From: Bacillota bacterium
GTDB taxonomy: Bacteria > Bacillota > Clostridia > Tissierellales > Sedimentibacteraceae
NCBI GenBank assembly: GCA_023386345.1
Contig: JAEWJT010000009.1
Coordinates: forward strand, 62,001-126,000
Direction of reading: 5' to 3'
DNA length: 64,000 nt
Part shown: positions 1 through 8,842 of the stretch, in pieces
How positions within the stretch are numbered: the stretch's first letter is position 1
Layout: every line of letters starts with the position of its first letter
Translations under genes and position numbers: made by a program
The notes under the pieces: generated by a model
Databases searched by the model: none
What the model was told of the DNA's origin: nothing
The model's input: the letters and a program-made list of their open reading frames with translations, nothing else

Positions 1-61
1 TTTTGAAAATAAGGGTATAGATAGTATAAATATAAATCTAATATATTTATGGAGTAAAAAT

Positions 62-1462
62 ATGGATAAAATAAATCAAATAAATTCGAATAACAACAAA
101 ACAAGCCACATAGATGTTCTGGTAGCAGAGATTGGAAGCACTACAACAGTAGTAAATGCGTTCAATGGAATAGGCACTTCTTCTCCGTCATTCGTCGGGC
201 AAGGTCAAGCGCCTACATCTGTTTTAGAGGGCGATGTAAATATAGGATTAAATGGAGCAATAGAAGATTTAAAAAGAAATATTGCTGCTGATAATTTGAC
301 ATGGAACGATATGCTTGCAACAAGCAGTGCTGCTGGTGGTTTAAAAATGACTGTTCATGGTTTAGTATATGATATGACAGTTCGTGCGGCGAAAGAAGCT
401 GCTTTAGGAGCCGGTGGAATTATTAAAATGGTAACTTCTGGAAAGCTAAGAAGACTAGACTTAAAAAAAATACAAGAAGTAAATCCAAATATAATTCTTG
501 TTGCTGGTGGTGTTGACTATGGTGAAAGAGAAACAGCTCTTAATAACTTGGAGATGATTCTATCAATGGGGCTTAAAACACCAATAATTTATGCAGGCAA
601 TATTGAAAACCAAGATGAAGTAAAGCTAATGTGTGAGGAGGCAGATGTCCAACTCTACATAGTTGAAAATGTATATCCAAAAATTGATACGCTCGTTGTT
701 GAACCTACAAGAAAGGTCATACAAGATGCTTTTGAGGAGCATATAATTCATGCACCAGGCATGTCAGAAGTTAGAAAATTGGTCAATGGGCCGATAATCC
801 CTACTCCGGGAGCTGTTATGGAAGCTGCTAAGATATTGAAAGAGGATTTAGGAGACTTAGTAATATTTGACGTTGGAGGAGCGACAACTGATGTTCATTC
901 CGTGACAGCTGGCTCTGAAGAAATCAATAGAATATTAATAAGCCCTGAACCAGAAGCAAAAAGAACAGTAGAAGGCGATCTTGGTGTTTATGTAAATGCA
1001 AATCATGTTATAGAAAAAATCGGAGTGGATGAATTAAAAAAAGAATTCCCAGATTTAGAGGAAATCATGGCAAGCTACAAGGCAATTCCAAAAAATGACA
1101 GAGAAAGAGAATTTGTTGAAAGGCTTACTGAAGAAGCTGTTTTAACCTCATTGGAAAGACATTCAGGAACAATGCGTAATTTATATGGTCCTACTGGCAA
1201 AAAAACAGTAGCAGAAGGAAAAGACCTAAGTGCTGTAAGATACATCATAGGAACAGGCGGAGCATTGACAAGACTGCCAAACAGAGAAAGTATATTAAAG
1301 AAAGTAGCGGGCTATGCTAAAGGACTAGAGCTTTTCCCAACTACAAGTGCCAAGGTAATGATTGATAATGACTATATTTTTGCATCACTAGGAGTATTAT
1401 CAAAAAAATATCCGAAAGATGCTTTGATTTTAATGAAGAAAAGCTTAAATTTAGCAGAATAA
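62..1462 (+). CDS. GlmL/MutL-family ASKHA protein, probably linked to ornithine aminomutase
   Basis: A 466-residue protein of the MutL/GlmL family, which accompanies adenosylcobalamin-dependent glutamate or ornithine mutases and is thought to protect or reactivate them. Sequence signs are an actin/Hsp70-type ATPase layout: a phosphate-1 loop with GSTTT near residues 25-29, a phosphate-2 loop DVGGATTD near 272-279, and a late GTGGALTRLPN adenosine-site motif. The ATG follows a GGAG ribosome site. Ornithine racemase lies about 3.3 kb downstream on the same strand, so this is more likely the MutL homologue of an ornithine aminomutase cluster whose oraS/oraE genes lie left of the window. That link is inference. 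It is not the DNA mismatch-repair MutL. Confidence 0.8.
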   Translation: MDKINQINSNNNKTSHIDVLVAEIGSTTTVVNAFNGIGTSSPSFVGQGQAPTSVLEGDVNIGLNGAIEDLKRNIAADNLTWNDMLATSSAAGGLKMTVHGLVYDMTVRAAKEAALGAGGIIKMVTSGKLRRLDLKKIQEVNPNIILVAGGVDYGERETALNNLEMILSMGLKTPIIYAGNIENQDEVKLMCEEADVQLYIVENVYPKIDTLVVEPTRKVIQDAFEEHIIHAPGMSEVRKLVNGPIIPTPGAVMEAAKILKEDLGDLVIFDVGGATTDVHSVTAGSEEINRILISPEPEAKRTVEGDLGVYVNANHVIEKIGVDELKKEFPDLEEIMASYKAIPKNDREREFVERLTEEAVLTSLERHSGTMRNLYGPTGKKTVAEGKDLSAVRYIIGTGGALTRLPNRESILKKVAGYAKGLELFPTTSAKVMIDNDYIFASLGVLSKKYPKDALILMKKSLNLAE

Positions 1463-1577
1463 TATAATTTAATAATGAGGAGAGACATTGCTCCTATAAC
1501 AAAAAATCTCAATAAAGGCAGGAGAAATATCTCAAAGTCTTTCCCTGTCTTTAAAATTTATTTATGAGGTGTATTAC

Positions 1578-3938
1578 ATGATAAGGGAAAGATTTTCAGA
1601 AAAAGTCAGAAGTTTAATGAGTGAAGACGAGTGGCTAATTGTTCAAGATGAGTATAATCCTAAGGATAATTTGGTATATGAAACAAACTTTGCTTTAACT
1701 AACGGATATATGTGTACTAGAGCCTCACATGAAGAAGGCACTAAAATATCATTACCTACAACATTTATAGCAGGGATATTTGATAAATCAGAGGCATTTA
1801 TGAGAGAGCTGGCTAACACTCCTGATTGGTTAGGCTTAAAGCTATATAATGAGAGAAATCTAATAGGTATAGAGGACTGTGAAATAATTGAATTTATTAG
1901 AGTTCTTGATATGAAAAGATCGGTCTTATTTAAAAGGATTATATTAAAAGATGCAGAAAATAGAGAAACTTTAATTGAGGGATATAGATTTTTAAGTAGA
2001 AATAATTTACATAGAGCAGCGATAAGATTATATGTTACACCATTAAATTATTCCGGAATAATGGAAATGGAAAATATTATTGACGGAACAGTACTGAATT
2101 TTAAGGATTTTCCTAGATTTAGGGTTAAGCATCTTGAAACTCTTGAAGTGTCTAATCTAAATGGAAAAGGCTGCTACATAGAAACTAGAACTAGAGATTT
2201 TAAAACTCATATAGGTACTGGCTGTGTAGTGAAAGTATCTAAATTAAATACAAATGGCTCAAACTCTGCTATGCAAGATGTTGTAAGCAAAGACGATGAT
2301 ATAATAAAAAGCAAAAGATATTCTTCTTTTGGTGAAGTAGCATTGGAATTTAATGATTTTGATGTTAAGGAAAATGAAACTGTTGTAATTGATAAGATAG
2401 CAAGTGTGTATACGCAAAGAGATGTGCAAAAGGAAAAAATCAAATCATCTATTGATAATGAGCTGTCCAATTTTATAAATGATGGTGTCGAGAAAGAGTT
2501 AGATGAGCATTTTAAAATATATGAGGATATGTGGCAATATGCAAATATTAAAATAAACGGTGATGATTTAATAGACAAGGCACTTAGATTTAATATTTTC
2601 CATCTTATGAGCACTGCCAATAAGCATGATGATAAAATAAGTCTTGGAGCTAAATTGCTGCATGGAGAGGAATATGGCGGACATGCTTATTGGGATACAG
2701 AAATATTTATGCTTCCATTTTTCGTATTTACAGCACCAGATGTAGCTAAAAATTTATTAAAATACAGATATTATTTACTTGATACAGCAAGACAAAATGC
2801 TATTAGTGAGGGATATAAGGGAGCAAAATACCCTTGGGAGTCGGCAGATGATGGAAAAGAGCAATGCCCTCAATGGACTATAGAGCCAGACGGCTCATGC
2901 TATAGGTGTTATGTAGCTGATTATGAGCATCATGTGACAGCTGATATTGCATACGGAGTATATAATTATTATAAATATACAGATGATATAGATTTTATGC
3001 TAAATTATGGAGCGGAAATCATATTAGAAACAGCTAGATTTTGGGTATCAAGATGTAATTATAATGAAAAGCTTGATAGATACGAAATTTTACAAGTTAC
3101 TGGACCTGATGAATGGCATGAGCCTGTTGACAATAATTGTTATACCAACTATTTAGCAAAATGGAACATAGAAAAGGGGTTTGAGATATTAGATTTATTA
3201 AAAAATAATTATGAATCGTATTATCAAAGCATTATTTCTAAGATAAGCCTGAATGAGACTGAACTAATAGAGTGGAAAAATGTTTGTAAAAAAATATATA
3301 TCCCTTTTAATGAAGAAGACAAATTAATGGAGCAATTTGATGGATATTTTAAGCTTCATGACTTTGTCATAACTGAGTATGACAAAAACGATATGCCAAT
3401 TATACCAAATAAGGCAAGAGAAGTAGGTATAAGAAATACTTGTATTAACAAGCAAGCGGATGTAGTAATGCTGATGTTTCTTTTGGATAATGAGTTTGAT
3501 AGGGAAATCCAAAAAATAAATTATGATTATTATGAAAAAAGGACTTCACATCGTTCATCATTAAGCCCTAGTATCTTTTCAATAATGGGACTTAGAGTAG
3601 GCAATGATTCTATGGCATATAAGTATTTGAGACGTTCAAGCTTAGTCGATTTGCATAATAATCAAAATAACACAAGAGAAGGAATTCATGCGGCTTCCTG
3701 TGGAGGAACATGGCAAAGTGTAATATTTGGCTTTGCAGGTATGAGTATAGATGAGGAAGGCGCTATTAATTTTAATCCTTGTCTTCCAAAGAATTGGGAG
3801 AGTGTTGAATTTAAAGTAAATTATAGGGCTTCAGTTATAGATATAGTTATATCAAATTCAGATATAAAAGCTAAATTATATAAAGGAAGTAAGGAAAATA
3901 TTAAATTAAGATTTAAATCTAATGAAATTTATCTGTAG
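1578..3938 (+). CDS. Glycoside hydrolase family 65 phosphorylase (maltose/kojibiose/trehalose type)
   Basis: A 786-residue GH65 enzyme that phosphorolyses an alpha-glucosyl disaccharide to beta-glucose-1-phosphate and glucose. Family signs are the central GGHAYWDTEIF block, YEHHVTADIAYGV, and the motif GPDEWHE-VDNNCYTN near residues 509-523, which contains the presumed general-acid Glu (about 512). ATG 1578 is preferred over an in-frame GTG at 1569, because the GAGGT ribosome site overlaps that GTG and sits well before the ATG. The next gene is beta-phosphoglucomutase, which uses the product, so the two form a catabolic pair. The disaccharide cannot be told from sequence; maltose, kojibiose, trehalose and nigerose enzymes share this architecture. 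The pair sits unusually inside an apparent ornithine cluster. Confidence 0.85.
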   Translation: MIRERFSEKVRSLMSEDEWLIVQDEYNPKDNLVYETNFALTNGYMCTRASHEEGTKISLPTTFIAGIFDKSEAFMRELANTPDWLGLKLYNERNLIGIEDCEIIEFIRVLDMKRSVLFKRIILKDAENRETLIEGYRFLSRNNLHRAAIRLYVTPLNYSGIMEMENIIDGTVLNFKDFPRFRVKHLETLEVSNLNGKGCYIETRTRDFKTHIGTGCVVKVSKLNTNGSNSAMQDVVSKDDDIIKSKRYSSFGEVALEFNDFDVKENETVVIDKIASVYTQRDVQKEKIKSSIDNELSNFINDGVEKELDEHFKIYEDMWQYANIKINGDDLIDKALRFNIFHLMSTANKHDDKISLGAKLLHGEEYGGHAYWDTEIFMLPFFVFTAPDVAKNLLKYRYYLLDTARQNAISEGYKGAKYPWESADDGKEQCPQWTIEPDGSCYRCYVADYEHHVTADIAYGVYNYYKYTDDIDFMLNYGAEIILETARFWVSRCNYNEKLDRYEILQVTGPDEWHEPVDNNCYTNYLAKWNIEKGFEILDLLKNNYESYYQSIISKISLNETELIEWKNVCKKIYIPFNEEDKLMEQFDGYFKLHDFVITEYDKNDMPIIPNKAREVGIRNTCINKQADVVMLMFLLDNEFDREIQKINYDYYEKRTSHRSSLSPSIFSIMGLRVGNDSMAYKYLRRSSLVDLHNNQNNTREGIHAASCGGTWQSVIFGFAGMSIDEEGAINFNPCLPKNWESVEFKVNYRASVIDIVISNSDIKAKLYKGSKENIKLRFKSNEIYL

Positions 3939-4033
3939 CAAACAGATTAGGATAGAGTTTAATATGAAAAGCAAAGATAAAAAGTTTGCATTATTGTACT
4001 TATAAAATTGTGAAAATAGGAAGGCACTTATTA

Positions 4034-4681
4034 ATGAAATATATAAAAGGTATTATTTTTGATTTAGATGGTGTTATTTGCCATACTGATAAATATCACT
4101 ATTTATCATGGAAAAAGGTAGCTGACGAGCTAGATATAGAATTTGACGAAAATATTAATAATAGGCTTAGAGGCGTTTCTAGGATGGAAAGTCTAGAAAT
4201 TATCTTAGAAAAGAGCAGTAAAAACTATAATGATTATGAAAAAAATCAGATTGCTGAGAAAAAGAACTCTATTTATAGACAATATCTAATGACAATGACT
4301 AATGATGATATTTCAAAAGATGTGCGTGATACATTGTGCTTACTTAAAGAAAAGGGATATTGCTTAGCAATTGGTTCTTCCAGTAAAAATGCAAAGCTTA
4401 TACTTGAAAAAACGCTGCTTCTCGATATGTTTGATGCAATATCAGATGGTACAAATATCACACATTCAAAACCTAATCCTGAAGTGTTTCTAGAAGCTGC
4501 AAAAATGCTTAATCTATCTCCAAATGATTGTATTGTGGTAGAAGATGCTGTTTCAGGTATAATTGCCGGAAATAATGCTGGGATGTGCACGGTTGCTATA
4601 GGAGACGCAAGTAATTCCAAAATGGCTGCATATGATATTGAAAAACTTTCAGATATAATTTCTATTATAGAAAAAGAATGA
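4034..4681 (+). CDS. pgmB: Beta-phosphoglucomutase, HAD superfamily
   Basis: A 215-residue HAD-fold mutase converting beta-glucose-1-phosphate to glucose-6-phosphate. Motif I is FDLDGVICHTDKYH (nucleophile Asp about 8, acid/base Asp about 10), the HTDKYH stretch being typical of beta-PGM. Motif II is GSSSKNA, the Lys lies in SKPNPEVF, and motif IV is VVEDAVSGI. An upstream in-frame ATG at 3986 would add 16 residues without a ribosome site. ATG 4034 has AGGAAGG nine bases upstream and matches the usual family start and length. Together with the preceding GH65 enzyme it channels disaccharide glucose into glycolysis. Confidence 0.88.
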   Translation: MKYIKGIIFDLDGVICHTDKYHYLSWKKVADELDIEFDENINNRLRGVSRMESLEIILEKSSKNYNDYEKNQIAEKKNSIYRQYLMTMTNDDISKDVRDTLCLLKEKGYCLAIGSSSKNAKLILEKTLLLDMFDAISDGTNITHSKPNPEVFLEAAKMLNLSPNDCIVVEDAVSGIIAGNNAGMCTVAIGDASNSKMAAYDIEKLSDIISIIEKE

Positions 4682-4724
4682 AAGAAATAAAAATATATTA
4701 TTATAAAAGAAAGGACTAGTTAAT

Positions 4725-5795
4725 ATGTTTCCAAGATTAAAAATAGATTTAAGTAAAATTAAAACAAATCTAGATAAAGTTACAAGTATAGTAACAAAGG
4801 CTGGATGCTCAATAATGATTGTTACAAAAGTTGCCTGTGCTGATAAGGAAATTGTCAAGATAGTTGAACAGAATGAAAGCGTAGAGTTCTATGCTGATTC
4901 AAGGATTGAAAATCTTGAAAGTATAACAAATACTAAAAAGAAAAAAGTTCTTTTAAGACTTCCTATGCTAAGTGATGTAGCGCGAGTAGTCAAACACTCT
5001 GATATAAGCTTAAATTCTGAAATTGAAACAATCAAGGCTTTAGATAAAGAAGCTAAGGCGGAGTCCACTACACATAAGATAATACTTATGATAGACTTAG
5101 GAGATTTAAGAGAAGGCTTGTATTACACAAATGAAGAACAAATTTACGATACTATAAAACAAGTTTTAGAGCTAAAAAATGTAGAACTATACGGCATAGG
5201 AGTTAATTTAACCTGCTATGGAGCGATAATACCAAAAAATGAAAATCTATCAATCTTAGCAGACTTTGCTCGCAAAATTGAAGATAAATTCAGTGTTAAG
5301 CTACAAATTATCTCTGGAGGAAATTCAAGCTCTTTACATCTGATAGAAAAAAACCAACTGCCAAAATCCATAAATAATTTAAGAATAGGCGAAGCTTTTT
5401 ATCTAGCAAATGAAACTGCTTATAGCAATAAAATAGATGGTATGTACGATGATGCTTTAATATTGGAAGCAGAAATCATAGAGTTAAAAGAAAAACCATC
5501 TTTACCGGTTGGAGAATCAGGTGTAGATGCCTTTGGACAAAAGCCTGTATACGAGGATAGAGGAATTATAAAGAGGGCTATATTAGCAATAGGCAGACAA
5601 GATACTGACACAGATAGTCTAACACCTTTAGATGAAAAAATCGAAATATTGGGAGCAAGCTCTGACCATATGATATTAGATGTCACTAATTCCGATAAAA
5701 ACTATAAGCTAGGTGATATAATATCATTCAAACTAGGCTACTCAGCAACACTAAAAGCTTTTACTAGCAAATATGTAAATAGAGAATATGTATAA
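4725..5795 (+). CDS. orr: Ornithine racemase (alanine-racemase-fold PLP enzyme)
   Basis: A 356-residue PLP enzyme of the alanine racemase N-terminal-domain family. The PLP Lys is K35 in MIVTKVACAD, close to the VTKVFCGD pattern of ornithine racemases and unlike the AVVKANAYGHG pattern of Alr. The length fits the Orr group. Orr converts L-ornithine to D-ornithine, the substrate of D-ornithine aminomutase in the oxidative branch of Stickland-type ornithine fermentation. The MutL-family gene at the left edge supports this reading. An AAAGGA ribosome site precedes ATG 4725. A strong hairpin directly after the stop ends the unit. Family is well supported; ornithine specificity is inferred. Confidence 0.82.
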   Translation: MFPRLKIDLSKIKTNLDKVTSIVTKAGCSIMIVTKVACADKEIVKIVEQNESVEFYADSRIENLESITNTKKKKVLLRLPMLSDVARVVKHSDISLNSEIETIKALDKEAKAESTTHKIILMIDLGDLREGLYYTNEEQIYDTIKQVLELKNVELYGIGVNLTCYGAIIPKNENLSILADFARKIEDKFSVKLQIISGGNSSSLHLIEKNQLPKSINNLRIGEAFYLANETAYSNKIDGMYDDALILEAEIIELKEKPSLPVGESGVDAFGQKPVYEDRGIIKRAILAIGRQDTDTDSLTPLDEKIEILGASSDHMILDVTNSDKNYKLGDIISFKLGYSATLKAFTSKYVNREYV

Positions 5796-5824
5796 AAAGA
5801 GTGACGGGTTACCGTCACTCTTTA
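5796..5824 (+). terminator. Intrinsic terminator after ornithine racemase
   Basis: A 12-bp perfect stem (AAAGAGTGACGG paired with CCGTCACTCTTT) with a GTTA loop starts right after the orr stop codon. The 220 bases to the next gene show only AT-rich sequence and a short leftward reading frame ending in GDEFAGYRFMNR at about 5825, possibly the tail of a lost gene sharing this terminator. Confidence 0.8.
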
Positions 5825-6044
5825 TCTGTTCATAAATCTATATCCTGCAAATTCATCACCATAGTTTTCAATTTTAAATATAACACATATATTGATTATC
5901 TTCATAAATCTTATACTGTTCAAGTTTAGAAAACTTTAAGAATTGTTCATAAATAAATACGTAATTTTTATTGACCGTGCTTTTGATAAATGCTATAATT
6001 TAACGAGGATTTAAAAAATTTAATAATAGTAATTGAGGAATTTA

Positions 6045-6596
6045 ATGATGAATGATACTTTAGATTGCAGTATCAAAAGTTTTTTTGAGAATAGAGATAG
6101 ACTTATTATAAGTCATATGAATGGTGAAATAGATAAAAAAAGTTTTTTAGAATTAAACCATAATTATATGATTGACAATAAGGTGAAACCATTTGTAATG
6201 ATTGATAGCTTTGAAAAAGGAATGTATAACTATCAATTTTATAATATAATGGCTAAGTACAATAAGATGATAGCTCAGGATATTAAGGAAAGTGGCAAAA
6301 ATATTGATTTTTACGCTAAATATCTTGATGATGTAAAACATTATTATGATGAGAAGGACAAAACTATATTTAGATTATTACGATTTTTAAAGTATAACAA
6401 TGTTGAGGCATATTTTGTAAGTATGGAATCAACAGCATTGAATGGAAAATTATACGAGATAGTATTAAAAGATTATGAATTTGCTATATTACATTCATGC
6501 TCTGAATGGATGCTTAGCGTTTTAAGAAAAGAAAATGTGTTTTTAGATCAAATTCAAAAATCTGTTATAGACTATTATGTAAATAATACATATTGA
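6045..6596 (+). CDS. Conserved hypothetical protein, 183 residues
   Basis: I do not recognise a functional domain. The protein is soluble (no signal peptide or membrane segment), rich in Asp, Lys, Tyr and Asn, and looks mostly helical. It begins MMNDTLDCSIKSFFENRDRL. It may belong to a small uncharacterised clostridial family; I am not sure of any DUF number. ATG 6045 is preferred over a TTG at 6033 because GAGG lies seven bases before the ATG. It stands just upstream of glmM on the same strand, 28 bases apart, so cotranscription is likely, but no function follows from that. Confidence 0.7.
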   Translation: MMNDTLDCSIKSFFENRDRLIISHMNGEIDKKSFLELNHNYMIDNKVKPFVMIDSFEKGMYNYQFYNIMAKYNKMIAQDIKESGKNIDFYAKYLDDVKHYYDEKDKTIFRLLRFLKYNNVEAYFVSMESTALNGKLYEIVLKDYEFAILHSCSEWMLSVLRKENVFLDQIQKSVIDYYVNNTY

Positions 6597-6624
6597 TAAT
6601 AAAATTTTAGAAGGGAAATTTAAA

Positions 6625-7971
6625 ATGGCAAAATTATTTGGAACTGATGGTGTTAGAGGAATTGCTAACATTGATTTATCAGCAGATTTAGCATATAAGT
6701 TAGGACGAATAGGAGGCTTTTTTTTAACAAAAGGAAAAGAAAGACCTAAAATGCTTGTAGGTATGGATACTAGAATATCTGGGGATATGCTTGAGGGAGC
6801 TTTATCAGCAGGGCTTAATTCAGCAGGTATTGATGTTTTATATGTTGGAGTCGTTCCTACACCTGCTATCGCTTGTCTTATAAAGATACTTGGAGCTGAT
6901 GGCGGAGTTATGATATCTGCATCTCATAATCCTGTTGAATACAATGGAATTAAGTTTTTTAATGAAGATTCTTATAAATTGACTGATGAGATGGAAAATT
7001 CAATCGAAGAATACATATTCAATAATTTAGATATTGATAACATACCAAGCGGTGGAAAAATTGGTCGAAAAATAACAGTTGAAAATCCTACAAGAAAATA
7101 TATGGATTTTCTAAAAAATACTATTAATATTGATTTTAAAGGGCTTAAGGTTGCTATGGACTGCGGAAATGGTGCGGCGTACAAAGCTGCTCCAGAGCTT
7201 TTACATGAGCTTGGAGCTCAGGTATTTGTTATAAATAATGAACCTAACGGAATAAACATAAACGTAAACTGCGGCTCAACAAAGCCTGAGGAAGTACAAA
7301 AGCTTGTTCTCGAAGCAGGTGCAGATATTGGACTATCTTTTGACGGTGATGCTGATAGGTTGATTGCTTGTGATGAAAATGGAAACATAGTTGATGGAGA
7401 CCATGTACTTGCTATTTGCGGCATACATTTAAAGAAAAAGGGAATGCTAAAAAATAATACAGTTGTTGGAACTGTGATGAGCAACATGGGACTTGATATA
7501 GCTCTCAAAGAAAATGCAATAGATTTAATAAAAACAAAAGTTGGAGACAGATATGTTCTTGAAGAGATGAAAAATAATAATTACTCACTCGGCGGAGAGC
7601 AGTCAGGACATATAATATTTTTAGATCACAACACTACAGGAGATGGTCTTTTAACAGGCTTACAGCTAATGTCAGTAGTAAAGGAAACAGGGACTAAATT
7701 GTCAATGCTTTCCTCTGTAATGATGGATATGCCACAGATTTTGGTAAATGCAAAGGTCAGTGCTGAAAAGAGAAATGATTATTTAAATGATAATGAAATA
7801 GTTAGTAAAATCAATGATATTGAAAATCATTTTGCAGGCAAGGGCAGAGTTCTGATAAGACCGTCTGGTACAGAGCCATTAGTCAGAGTAATGATTGAGG
7901 GAGACAAGCAAGAGGAAATAAAAGCATATGCAGAAGAGTTGGCAAGGTTAATTGAAGAGAGACTTAGATAA
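6625..7971 (+). CDS. glmM: Phosphoglucosamine mutase
   Basis: A 448-residue enzyme that interconverts glucosamine-6-phosphate and glucosamine-1-phosphate on the way to UDP-GlcNAc for peptidoglycan. It starts MAKLFGTDGVRG, has the active-site serine at about S100 in ISASHNP, the Mg loop FDGDADR near 239-245, the sugar-binding GGEQSGHI, and the C-terminal phosphate-binding RPSGTEPLVRVM. Length and order match the family exactly. A GAAGGG ribosome site precedes the ATG. The VTT-domain gene begins nine bases after its stop. Confidence 0.96.
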   Translation: MAKLFGTDGVRGIANIDLSADLAYKLGRIGGFFLTKGKERPKMLVGMDTRISGDMLEGALSAGLNSAGIDVLYVGVVPTPAIACLIKILGADGGVMISASHNPVEYNGIKFFNEDSYKLTDEMENSIEEYIFNNLDIDNIPSGGKIGRKITVENPTRKYMDFLKNTINIDFKGLKVAMDCGNGAAYKAAPELLHELGAQVFVINNEPNGININVNCGSTKPEEVQKLVLEAGADIGLSFDGDADRLIACDENGNIVDGDHVLAICGIHLKKKGMLKNNTVVGTVMSNMGLDIALKENAIDLIKTKVGDRYVLEEMKNNNYSLGGEQSGHIIFLDHNTTGDGLLTGLQLMSVVKETGTKLSMLSSVMMDMPQILVNAKVSAEKRNDYLNDNEIVSKINDIENHFAGKGRVLIRPSGTEPLVRVMIEGDKQEEIKAYAEELARLIEERLR

Positions 7972-7980
7972 ATAAGAAAT

Positions 7981-8607
7981 ATGATAACTGAATTTTTTAA
8001 CGATATAATAAATTATTTTAAAACGCTTGATAGTGAGGAGCTTATACAATTTGTAAGAGCAGGAGGACCTTTGATAGGTATTATTTTGCCTGTTATTGAA
8101 GCCTTTATTCCGATACTTCCTTTGGTATTGTTTGTTACTATAAATGTCAATGTTTTTGGCCCGGTTTGGGGATATTTATACTCATGGATAGGAAATTGCC
8201 TTGGCTCATTTCTTTTATTCTTTCTATTAAATAAAATAGGAGGAAAGAAAATTGAAGAAAAAATTAATCAAAGTAAGTATAGTTCAGCATTAAAAAGAAT
8301 TAAATCTAAAAATTCTTCAATACTGTTTTTACTATATTGCTTTCCTTTTACTCCATCTTTCCTTATAAGTGGAGCATCTGCACTTGCCAATATGAGTATT
8401 AAGAGTTTTTTAGTATCATTATTGCCTGGAAAGTTAATAATGTTAATATCCTTAGCATTAATAGGCATGAATATAGGAGCATTCTTTGAAAAGCCGCTAA
8501 GGTCAATTTTATTTCTCGGAGTAATATTATTAATAAATTTTATGATAAAATATATAGCAGAGCGTTCAAGCATATTTATTGTTAATAGAAAAGATGATAA
8601 AAAATAA
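7981..8607 (+). CDS. VTT-domain (TVP38/DedA-like) membrane protein
   Basis: A 208-residue integral membrane protein with about five hydrophobic segments. A short amphipathic N-terminus is followed by GGPLIGIILPVIEAFIPILP, a proline-broken re-entrant-like segment typical of VTT/SNARE-associated (TVP38/TMEM64, DedA) proteins, and later FPFTPSFLISGASALANMS, the second characteristic half. Family members are thought to be lipid scramblases or to help undecaprenyl-phosphate recycling. Proximity to glmM is compatible with an envelope role, but this is inference. It starts nine bases after glmM without a clear own ribosome site, so translational coupling is likely. Confidence 0.8.
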   Translation: MITEFFNDIINYFKTLDSEELIQFVRAGGPLIGIILPVIEAFIPILPLVLFVTINVNVFGPVWGYLYSWIGNCLGSFLLFFLLNKIGGKKIEEKINQSKYSSALKRIKSKNSSILFLLYCFPFTPSFLISGASALANMSIKSFLVSLLPGKLIMLISLALIGMNIGAFFEKPLRSILFLGVILLINFMIKYIAERSSIFIVNRKDDKK

Positions 8608-8662
8608 TGGAATTTTTCTCTCTAATAAAGTAAAATTTTAAGTTGTACGCTGAATTATAAAG

Positions 8663-8713
8663 TACCGAAAACCCATATAAAAACTATGTTTTTTAGGGTT
8701 TCGGTATTTTTTT
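8663..8713 (+). terminator. Intrinsic terminator of the glmM unit
   Basis: The stem TACCGAAAACCC pairs with GGGTTTCGGTA (one bulged A) and is followed by seven T residues. It ends the rightward glmM-VTT unit. Confidence 0.75.
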
Positions 8714-8784
8714 GCCTTTTTTAGCCGCATAAAAACGACTGCTCATACCAAACTGAAAAAAACTACATTTAATATAAACCTCAT

Positions 8785-8801
8785 ATGGAATGTATATGAA
8801 A
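8785..8801 (-). promoter_or_regulatory. Response-regulator box pair, downstream copy
   Basis: ATGGAA and ATGAAA repeat in the same orientation with an 11-base period (8785-8790 and 8796-8801), as in the two other copies near 9551-9589 and 11456-11472. Read leftward it is TTTCAT-N5-TTCCAT. No clear -10 box lies 15 bases beyond it and no leftward gene follows, so it may be a relic of a lost target gene or a site for a short RNA. Confidence 0.45.
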
Positions 8802-8803
8802 TT

Positions 8804-8830
8804 AAAAGACTCTCGCAAAGAGAGTCTTTT
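8804..8830. terminator. Bidirectional terminator
   Basis: AAAAGACTCTC and GAGAGTCTTTT form an 11-bp perfect stem around a GCAAA loop. It lies just past the stop of the leftward exported-protein gene and has A/T tracts on both sides. Confidence 0.8.
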
Positions 8831-8842
8831 AATATTTTGAAG

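Noticed and set aside
62..1462. DNA mismatch repair MutL
   Set aside because: The protein has ASKHA phosphate loops, not a GHKL ATPase; the name similarity is historical.
5825..5905. Small leftward gene ending GDEFAGYRFMNR
   Set aside because: About 27 codons without a convincing ribosome site; at most a gene remnant, so it was not listed as a coding feature.
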